A stretch of DNA of 64,000 nucleotides, taken from contig OY997651.1 of assembly GCA_963921795.1 (NCBI GenBank), positions 49,185,018 through 49,249,017 on the forward strand. The letters run 5' to 3'. The position numbers and the translations under genes were made by a program. Shown in pieces: positions 55,211 through 64,000 of the stretch (position 1 is its first letter; each line of letters starts with the position of its first letter). This DNA is from Nannobrachium achirus (taxonomy: Eukaryota; Chordata; Actinopteri; Myctophiformes; Myctophidae). The notes under the pieces are model-generated. The model worked only from the letters and a program-made list of their open reading frames with translations, was not told where the DNA came from and ran no database searches.

Positions 55211-58200
55211 GAAGTGCCCTTCGACAAACAGGAAGTGCCTTTACATCTCATGAACCGTTTGTCGTACAGACGCGTGGGTGTTGTCATATGACTTGATTAA
55301 GAGTCCTTAACCTTAATTGGGGCCTATTTCGCCAAACAGGAAGTGCCCCTCACCAAACAGGAAGTGACCCTTTATCTCATGAACCGTTTGTCGTACAGAC
55401 TCGTGGGTGGCGTCAAATGACTTGATTAAGAGTCCTTAACCTAAAGTGGGGCCTATTTCGCCAAACAGGAAGTTCCCCTCACCAAACAGGAAGTGACCCT
55501 TTATCTCATGAACCGTTTGTCGTACAGACTCGTGGGTGGCGTCAAATGACTTGATTAAGAGTCCTTAACCTTAATCGGGGCCTATTTTGCCAAACAGGAA
55601 GTGCCCCTCACCAAACAGGAAGTGACCCTATATCTCATGAACCGTTTGTCGTACAGACTCGTGGGTGGCGTCAAATGACTTGATTAAGAGTCCTTAACAG
55701 GAAGTGACCCTATATCTCATGAACCGTTTGTCGTACAGACGCGAGGGTGGTGCATTAAGATTTGATTAAGAGTCCTTAACCTTAATTGGGGCTTATTTGG
55801 CCAAAGAAGGAAGTGCCCCTCACCAAACAGGAAGTGACCCTATATCTCATCAACCGTTTGTCGTACAGACGTGTGGGTGGTGTCATATGACTTGATTAAG
55901 AGTCCTTAACCTTAATTGATGCTTCCTTCACCAAACAGGAAGTGCCCTTCACCAAACAGGAAGTGCCTCTATATCTCATGAACCGTTTGTCGTACAGTCG
56001 ATAATGTTAAAGCTAATGCAAAAAAATGGTAATGTTAAAAAATCTAGCGCTAATCTAACGCTAATGCTAACACCAACCGCTACACAAGGTTGCACACACT
56101 TAGCAAGCTGCAGGCACACTTAAAATTTCTTAGAAATTTTCTTCCCCCGAATAAATCGCATTTTTGAGGCGCCAAACGTACTCGAAAAGTTGCGCAACTT
56201 TGCACGCACATCAAAAGTGGCGAAAAATTTAGTATTAAAAAAAAATCAAAAGGGGGCGTGGCCTAATGGCTCAACAGCGCCCCCTAAAATATTTCAACGC
56301 AACAGCCCCACTATACGGTTTCACCCACAAGTACGAAAATCAGTATGTCCGGACTCACAAAAAAGTCTCTTGGCGCCATGTCTGAAACCAAACAGGAAGT
56401 CAGCCATTTTTACTAATTAGTGGTGTTTTGGTGCATTTTTGGCCGTTTTCACGGGTCGCACTTTAACGAACTCTTCCTAGGGGGTTAATCGGATCAACTT
56501 CGAATTCGCGTTCGAGTTTTCGTAAAACGGCGTGACCGTGGCGAAGCGTCAAACTTCCTTCGCCAAACAGGAAGTGCCTTTTGCCAAACAGGAAGTGCCT
56601 CTATAACTCATGAAGCGTTTGTCACAGAGACTTGTGGCTGGCGTCATATGATTTGATTAAGAGTCCTTAACCTTAATTGGCGCTTCCTTCGCCAAACAGG
56701 AAGTGCCCTTCACCAAACAGGAAGTGCCTATATCTCATGAACCGTTTGTCGTACAGACTCGTGGCTGGTGTCATATGACTTGATTAAGAGTCCTTAGCCT
56801 TAATTGGAGCTTTCTTCGCCAAACAGGAAGTGCCCTTCGCCAAACAGGAAGTGCCTCTATATCTCATGAACCGTTTGTCGTACAGATGCGTGGGTGGTGT
56901 CTTATCACATGATAAAGATTGCTTAACCTTAATTGGCACTTCCTTCGCAAAACAGGAAGTGCCCTTCGCCAAACAGGAAGTGACCCTATATCTCATGAAC
57001 CGTTTGTCGTACAGACGCGAGGGTGGTGCATTAAGATTTGATTAAGAGTCCTTAACCTTAATTGGGGCTTATTTGGCCAAAGAAGGAAGTGCCCCTCACC
57101 AAACAGGAAGTGACCCTATATCTCATCAACCGTTTGTCGTACAGACGTGTGGGTGGTGTCATATGACTTGATTAAGAGTCCTTAACCTTAATTGATGCTT
57201 CCTTCACCAAACAGGAAGTGCCCTTCACCAAACAGGAAGTGCCTCTATATCTCATGAACCGTTTGTCGTACAGTCGATAATGTTAAAGCTAATGCAAAAA
57301 AATGGTAATGTTAAAAAATCTAGCGCTAATCTAACGCTAATGCTAACACCAACCGCTACACAAGGTTGCACACACTTAGCAAGCTGCAGGCACACTTAAA
57401 ATTTCTTAGAAATTTTCTTCCCCCGAATAAATCGCGTTTTTGAGGCGCCAAACGTACTCGAAAAGTTGCGCAACTTTGCACGCACATCAAAAGTGGCGAA
57501 AAATTTAGTATTTAAAAAAAATCAAAAGGGGGCGTGGCCTAATGGCTCAACAGCGCCCCCTAAAATATTTCAACGCAACAGCCCCACTATACGGTTTCAC
57601 CCACAAGTACGAAAATCAGTATGTCCGGACTCACAAAAAAGTCTCTTGGCGCCATGTCTGAAACCAAACAGGAAGTCAGCCATTTTACTAATTAGTGGTG
57701 TTTTGGTGCATTTTTGGCCGTTTTCACGGGTCGCACTTTAACGAACTCTTCCTAGGGGGTTAATCGGATCAACTTCGAATTCGCGTTCGAGTTTTCGTAA
57801 AACGGCGTGACCGTGGCGAAGCGTCAAACTTCCTTCGCCAAACAGGAAGTGCCTTTTGCCAAACAGGAAGTGCCTCTATAACTCATGAAGCGTTTGTCGC
57901 AGAGACTTGTGGCTGGCGTCATATGATTTGATTAAGAGTCCTTAACCTTAATTGGCGCTTCCTTCGCCAAACAGGAAGTGCCCTTCACCAAACAGGAAGT
58001 GCCTATATCTCATGAACCGTTTGTCGTACAGACTCGTGGCTGGTGTCATATGACTTGATTAAGAGTCCTTAGCCTTAATTGGAGCTTTCTTCGCCAAACA
58101 GGAAGTGCCCTTCGCCAAACAGGAAGTGCCTCTATATCTCATGAACCGTTTGTCGTACAGATGCATGGGTGGTGTCTTATCACATGATAAAGATTGCTTA

Positions 58201-58316
58201 ACCTTAATTGGCACTTCCTTCGCAAAACAGGAAGTGCCCTTCGCCAAACAGGAAGTGCCTTTATATCTCATGAACCGTTTGTCGTACAGACGTGTGGGTG
58301 GTGTCATATGACTTCA
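55211..58316 (+). repeat. Satellite array with a 1.28-kb tandem duplication
   Basis: Forward monomers with CACTTCC-type doublets. From about 55690 to 58240 a unit of about 1275 bp is present twice. It includes a composite end and the dispersed teleost sequence CCCCCGAATAAATCGC...GGGGGCGTGGCCTAATGGCT (56145-56560 and 57420-57835). The copies differ by few bases. Open frames inside are repeated and have no protein features. Confidence 0.85.
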
Positions 58317-59154
58317 TTAACCCTTTCAAAGCCGCAGGGGCCCCCTTATAAACAGGGGTGCAGAGGTACTGCCGTGGAATCTGCTATTTATTTATAAACA
58401 TGTTTTAAAAAAGCAAAGCACCAAATCATAACAACACGCTCGGATCGCTCCGTGCAAGCCAGCAAACCGTGCATGAACAACATTTTTTGGTCAGCCAACC
58501 TGATTTGATGGTGCTGAAGGCAGTTTTCCTCCGGTCATTTACATGGAGCGATACGGGGAAAACAGCGATAATAAACAGCACCCGAAAATACAATCCGTCT
58601 TCTGTGCACACACAGCGATCTGAACACATGTAATCCACTCATTGTGAAGCCTTGAATCCGCCTCTCGTCTGATCGAAATAGACTCGGAGAATCGCTGTGC
58701 CAACGGACACTGCTTGTATACAGAGAGACGCTGTGGCTGCTATGTAATCTCCAGGCAGAGAGAAGAACAGGACGAAATGACGTCACTGACACGTTAACCC
58801 CTCACATCACTTTTTGCCAGACCCATGAAATGGGTAGGCCTACATAAGCAAATGTCGGTCTGTCTGTCCGGGTTTTCTATATAAAGGGTATATATGATGA
58901 TGACATGATGATGACATGCCTACAAAAGGCATGATGTCATAAATGATGATGACAGACAGGGGGTTGGCAGAACCGGGGTCTGGCACAACCAGGTTGACCT
59001 GGTCTAGTTAAAGAGACAGAGCACGACCGGCGACTTTAAAAAAAAATATATATTATTAATTTCATTTTTATGATAAAAGTACGGGAAAGTGCGAGCGGCT
59101 GATTGCGTGGTCCGGACAAGTACGGGCAAGTACGGCCTGCTTACAAAGTGTTAA
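58317..59154. mobile_element. piggyBac-like TTAA element inserted in a satellite monomer
   Basis: Ends TTAACCCTTTCAAAGCCGCA and (reverse complement) TTAACACTTTGTAAGCAGGC. The monomer GACTT(G)AT|TAA|GAG is split at its TTAA (58317-58320, 59151-59154). 838 bp, with an ATGATGATGAC tandem stretch at 58890-58960. No transposase. Confidence 0.85.
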
Positions 59155-60240
59155 GAGTCCTTAACCTTAATTGGTTTAACTTATCCCCGTCCCTTCTTCT
59201 GATTCGCTGTTGCCCTTGTGAAGTGGGTATAGCTGCGAGGACCCGGTCATTGCTGCTTGCAGCTTTAATTATTATTATTATTTTCAGTATGTTGGATAGC
59301 TGGATAGATAGCTGCAGCGTCATGGATTTATGAACGATATCTGCGCATAGCGAGTTGTCAGGGCTGATGCCCCGTGATTCTTATTGTGGGCTCGCCTGAA
59401 AGGCAAGCACACTTTAGATATTGTCATTATTGTGGGCTCGCCTGAAAGGCCAGCACACTTTAGATATTGTCATTAAGTGTGCCTGCCATGCAATGGCAAA
59501 ACACTTATTGTACTCGCTCATACTTATGTCAGACAGACGGACGGACGGACGGACGGACGGACGGACAAAAAGTTTGGCACGTAACTAGTGCTGCACCATT
59601 TACGCCACCCCCGCAATATATACATCAAAACGTGCGGCTCGGCCGGGAATGGTGTGCTATTACCTTTCGTTCCGATCCGCCTTACCATGACGACGTAATC
59701 GGCAAAAAACAACGCTTAATTGTCCCCATTGACTTATAATGGGACAATGCAAGAAATCACATTCAAGTATTTTTCTCTGGCAAACCATAGGGGCTACAGT
59801 TTCAAACCTCGGAGAGGAGATTCATTATGATTTTAAAAATGAATCGAAAAATAATTACATCACTCTGCCTCATGGTGCCGCTATAACGGCCCACTTTACG
59901 TTTTGCCCCGTAACTCTTGAACAGTAGATCGGAAAATTTAAATTCTTTTTTCGCATCTCCCCATATAGGCCACACCCATTTGCGGCAGGCTAGATTTTCC
60001 GCCATCTTGAATTTTCTCCAAAACACACTTTTTGCTCCTTCCAATCCGAGGGATTCACACTTTGAAGTGCGCATTTGAAGGGTTATGACGTCACTGGGCC
60101 GCGCCAAGTGCTGTCCCATTCCGTAGGGCGCGTTACCCTACCCTTGGAATGTGCACTACTTTCTCCTCGTTTTGAAGCGTACATCCGATAGCGGTGTCCC
60201 AAAATGCAACGCGCCTCCACGATTCAACCCGGATCAAAAC
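59155..60240. repeat. Satellite remnant, 50-bp duplication, block remnant, teleost repeat
   Basis: GAGTCCTTAACC (59155) ends the array. Two copies of a ~50-bp unit GTGGGCTCGCCTGAAAGGC-AGCACACTTTAG lie at 59384-59465. Then a diverged promoter-like block starts (59467-59740, X-box degraded) containing an (ACGG)n run at 59535-59567. 59760-60040 resembles a dispersed teleost sequence. No gene. Confidence 0.6.
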
Positions 60241-60337
60241 AAAAACAACAGTGTCTGCTGTCCATCGCAACTTTTATCCAAAAAAGTGCTGCTAACTTCT
60301 GTTTGGTGCCACAGAGTTTAATTGTAAGGTGTTTTAG

Positions 60338-60875
60338 TAGGGGTGTAACGATATAGTAACTGTATCGAAATATATCGAAATGAAAACAGCTAAAATCGAA
60401 TCGTATCGTTTTATTTTGTATCGTATCGAATCGGCAGTGCAAAGAATCGATTGTATCGATACTACCTACTTGTGCATTGTATTTAGTATTTTTAAGAAGA
60501 GAATATTTAAAGGAGGGGTTTAATTACTTTTCCTTTCCATAAAGTTACCCTGGTCTATCGATAAATGTGTGTAATCTCTGGGTTCATGTCAAGGTACAGG
60601 TTGGTCAATATACAATGTCCATGTATTTGGCAGATAATCACTGTGTTAACTTATTTATATCCATAATAATACATGTTTCCCTTAAAAACTGCACTATCCA
60701 CACCTTTCACACAGATTTAATGTCTTTGCTAAATAGTTACTATATCGATTTTAAATCATTGAATCAAATCGTATCGTATCGCCATGAATGAACCAATATC
60801 GTCCATGTATCGTATCATCAACCATGTATCGTGATATGTATCGAATCGCTATTAAAATGTATCGTTACACCCCTA
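60338..60875. mobile_element. hAT-type MITE, 8-bp target duplication
   Basis: Termini TAGGGGTGTAACGAT and ATCGTTACACCCCTA are perfect inverted repeats flanked by TGTTTTAG on both sides (60330-60337, 60876-60883). TATCGAAT-type subterminal repeats. No transposase. Confidence 0.92.
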
Positions 60876-60883
60876 TGTTTTAG

Positions 60884-62260
60884 GTATAGTATTTAGTTGT
60901 ATAAACTTCATAATTAATCATGACTATTTAAAAATATGCCTCAGCGTTGTCGGAAGGTTCTGAGAACCGCCGTGTCTCGTCTCGGGGCGGGCAGCTCTAC
61001 GCATCGAATCCCTCTGAAGATAACCTGTTCTCGGCTCCACGGCTCTGCTCCCCTCCGCGTCTTCTCCCTTGGAATTGGTGGTGGAACATGACTGACATAT
61101 GATTTGTTGTTATGGCTTCATTAACTGGCAATCCATCAATTTGTTTTCTTATTATGATTAGATATGAAAGAAACTGCCTCTGTATAATGCTTGATTGAAT
61201 GTTTTGTTTTTAATGTTTTCAAGTAACATGACGAACTAGTCATTTTATACTAAGTTTTATAGTTTATACCATTCATTGCATATTCTATTGAGCATACCGT
61301 TATTAATTCAGATTGTCCAGTGTATTGTATATGTGCGTTATGTTATTTCCAATGGAAATAAACAATCTATAACTACCACTGAGTTCCCGTGGCAAAGAAC
61401 TTCGAGCATCAGGTTTGGTATTGTGTTGTTATATAGCCTATAACAACGTGTGAACGTGTCCACTAATAAACTAGGAACCAATTCAGAATATAATCAAACA
61501 TCAGAATGAACTGAAAATAGAAATGGATAGAGAGTAGGCCTACTAGGCTATGGCAACATCAAATCGGGAATATAGAATATTTCCCTTCATTACAGATGTT
61601 ATGAATAGGCTACGTGAAACAGTAATAGCCTATTGACAATTTGTGATTTAGTCCTAAATTCGCATTATAGGCTATAAATAAATAAACGTTAACGATGGGG
61701 GAACAATTATTTTTGCTTTATTCTCCACTGCTCTGTAATATACAAAACAGAGGCTCGGAACTCTAATAGCTAAATGACATTTAGTGGAAATGTTTTATTC
61801 TCTCACCAAGCACCACAAACGTAGGCTTACATGTAAAATGCTGTGGGAGCTGAAAGCAATGGATTTAGATTGGTCATCCGCGATGTTGCGGGTGATCAAC
61901 GTGCTATAATGCAACGGTATGAAACATAAAAGAACATTATATTTATGTCATGTGCTAAAGGGCTTGGCTAGAATGTCAATATAATCTATAAACCTCCATG
62001 TCGGAAACAGAACAGACGCAGATCTTTGTCATATTTCCGTAAAAAGAATTACATTATGCGTTGAAGCCATTTGAATGTTTGCTTTATGATTTACTATGAA
62101 TTATGCCTGACCTGACCATGATATGAAATGTTGCATTTTTATTTTGGGGCTTGTATTGCTTAATTGCTGCTATTAATGATGATGATCAGATTACGGTGAT
62201 GTGAGTCTGTTCACAGAGAGGCAGGGCAAACACATTTTCAACCACAAACATATCACAGAA
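60884..62260. other. Unassigned AT-rich sequence
   Basis: A CpG-rich patch at 60945-61075 and an AATAAA at about 61358 could belong to a small transcription unit, but no open frame or splice structure can be supported. Confidence 0.35.
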
Positions 62261-62504
62261 TAAAGGCCCATTCCCACTGGGACAGATAACAGATAAAAAA
62301 ATCTCTTTCTCCAGATATTTTTCCATTCAAAGTGGATGGTAGACACAGATAAAAAAAAATATCTACCACAGATATTTGCCACAGATACTTTTATCTGTGG
62401 AAGCTATTTTTTTTATCTGTATCTACCATCCACTTTGAATGGAAAAATATCTGGAGAAAGAGATTTTATTATCTGTTATCTGGCCCAGTGGGAATGGGCC
62501 TTTA
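62261..62504. mobile_element. Palindromic MITE with TA target duplication
   Basis: Termini AAGGCCCATTCCCACTGGG and complement; arms of about 110 bp meet near 62375. Flanked by TA (62261-62262, 62503-62504), the target of Tc1/mariner-type elements. Confidence 0.8.
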
Positions 62505-63240
62505 GCCTTATACGAATCATTTTATTTTAGTCCACTTGCCAGAATGTGAACCCTGGCATATTGAGTACAGTAAGGTTTTATGTTAGAAATGTTGAGTAAG
62601 GGTCCCCAGCATGTAGAAACTGCCGGATGCTAACTTGCATATGTTGAGCAATTTGCATAATTTGCATAATTAGCTTTAATTAGCATAATCACCTATATGG
62701 ATAATATGTCAAAAACTGATTGGACGATTTGAACAATATTGGAGAGGTTTTGGGGGTTATTGAGGATGCTGAATCCATTTCTGACATTTTCTAAATTCAA
62801 AACGGCCGTTTTAAAGCGGAAATGGCCATATTCCAACTTAAATTGGGATGATTTTGATATAGTCTGGGAAAAATGGGGGTGAACGTGGATTCGCCTGTAA
62901 ACGTTTTTTTCTCAACTGATTCTTGTAGCTTGGGGTCACCTCTTAAGGATTCAAGAGGATGACCAGTGATATCCATTGAGCAACAATTCCAGTTGTGTAT
63001 ACGATGCCTGCGTTAGCCTGCAGAAGATATGAGCTCTGAAATGATGTGCAGTGTGTGGGTTATGGGATGTGCACTGTGCACACAGTATATGAGGGATGGA
63101 AAGTAACTTTAACTGGTGCTTGCATGATAATATGTAGGAGCATCAATGTAAGAAATACCCGTTTCGTTTAATGGCTATAGAGATACTGTGTACCGATCTG
63201 CTGGATTTTTGGACAACATCTGTAACAGGGCCAGACAAAC
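62505..63240. other. No recognised feature
   Basis: Only short AATTTGCATAATTAGC-type repetition near 62650-62690. 62735-62960 contains no open frame of note. Confidence 0.4.
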
Positions 63241-63241
63241 A

Positions 63242-63289
63242 CCCCCCCCCCCCCCCCCCCCCACCCGCCTGCGCACACGCACACACACA

Positions 63290-63352
<63 letters not shown>
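63242..63352. repeat. Poly-C run and (CA)n microsatellite
   Basis: A 21-base C run (63242-63262) and about 35 CA dinucleotides (63278-63352), followed by a duplicated CATGCTAGATGCAGAATAGA (63359, 63387). Confidence 0.95.
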
Positions 63353-63355
<3 letters not shown>

Positions 63356-64000
63356 GCCTCATGCTAGATGCAGAATAGATATGCCTCATGCTAGATGCAG
63401 AATAGATATAGATACACCATAAAAATGCTAATATACACCATATGAATTGTGAAAGTGACAAACAGGCTTCACAGTTATGTCAGGTGTGTTCATATGCTAA
63501 TGGTGATGCGATTTCAGATCAATTGCTCCAGCCACTGAGGAGAAACGCTGTGACAGACACTCACTCAGACAGACAGACAGACACTCAGACAGACATTCGA
63601 AAAATTATATGTTTGATAATTGGTTACAAATTGTGTCATTGACAGACTATAAATGTAATTCCAAGCCATAAAATAACGCACATTGCACTTGTCTTTTCAT
63701 ATGTTATGTGGAGATAAAGCAAATAAAAGAGAGAAGTTATGAAGTTATGAAGTAATGTCAATTTATCAACGGGCCCGTGGCCCCCATTTTTGTAATGTGG
63801 CCCACAGGTTCAGAAGTTTGAGTATCCCTGCTCTAATGGAGGACATCGCCGCCAAGCAGCGCTGCGTGAACACAGAGCAGCACTAGTACATGCCAGCGCC
63901 ACCCACGCCCATGTCTGCACGGCCCACGTGCCCAGAGGAGACTGGCGATGAGTGGCACCACCGTCTGGCCAGGGAACGCCATCAGCAGCAGTCTGCTCTC
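63353..64000. other. hAT-like terminus and a GC-rich possible exon at the window edge
   Basis: GTATCCCTG at about 63826-63834 ends a sequence whose complement begins CAGGGATACTCAAACTTCTG, the style of a hAT element end. The partner end was not found. From 63836 a GC-rich frame MEDIAAKQRCVNTEQH meets a TAG, then continues 'YMPAPPTPMSARPT...', running off the window. It may be a pseudogene or unrelated. Confidence 0.35.

Noticed and set aside
63143..63461. Cys/Val-rich frames
   Set aside because: Translated CA/TG microsatellite.

Overview
The window looks like a teleost fish chromosome segment. It carries exons of a fish-type NACHT/LRR (NLR) immune receptor, an L2-type LINE, a Penelope-like retroelement remnant, a tRNA-headed fish SINE, several hAT and TTAA-targeting DNA transposons, and dense simple repeats. 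There are no bacterial operons, rRNA genes or CRISPR arrays. The species cannot be named from the sequence alone.

The only host protein-coding gene I can support is a minus-strand NLR. It is readable as seven exons whose splice phases all agree: an ATG exon near 43.4 kb, two exons encoding a 33-residue Ser/Pro-rich repeat (41.8 and 40.9 kb), a 65-bp exon (35.3 kb), a 1.85-kb FISNA-NACHT exon (33.3-35.2 kb), and two duplicated 174-bp leucine-rich-repeat exons (16.5 and 12.0 kb). No terminal exon was found. It may lie outside the window, or be missing.

Layout: 1-11 kb holds LINE debris, a Penelope remnant (2.2-3.1 kb), a nearly complete minus-strand L2 LINE (3.3-7.2 kb) and GC-rich tandem repeats (8.5-9.7 kb). 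From 11.9 to 16.8 kb are the LRR exons, a hAT element, and a TTAA-flanked element containing a decayed LTR retrotransposon. From 16.8 to 33.0 kb a 16-kb composite, bounded by inverted termini, fills the intron between the NACHT and LRR exons. It is made of a 129-bp satellite, an ATGCTAAT-type minisatellite, a large palindrome, and promoter-like blocks with a consensus RFX X-box, CCAAT box and GC box. From 35 to 43.4 kb are the 5' NLR exons with a LINE, a nested pair of TTAA elements, a foldback element and a SINE in the introns. From 43.8 to 51.2 kb are a hAT element with 8-bp target duplication and a three-level nest (TTAA palindrome, 4.6-kb element, LINE). From 51.3 to 59.2 kb is a second set of the composite repeats found at 16.8-33.0 kb. 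From 59.2 to 64 kb are a hAT MITE, a TA-flanked MITE and microsatellites.

The most unusual feature is the composite repeat family. It repeatedly presents transcription-factor-like motifs (ETS, RFX X-box, CCAAT, GC box, octamer-like) inside an NLR intron, and is itself a recurrent target for TTAA-specific insertions.
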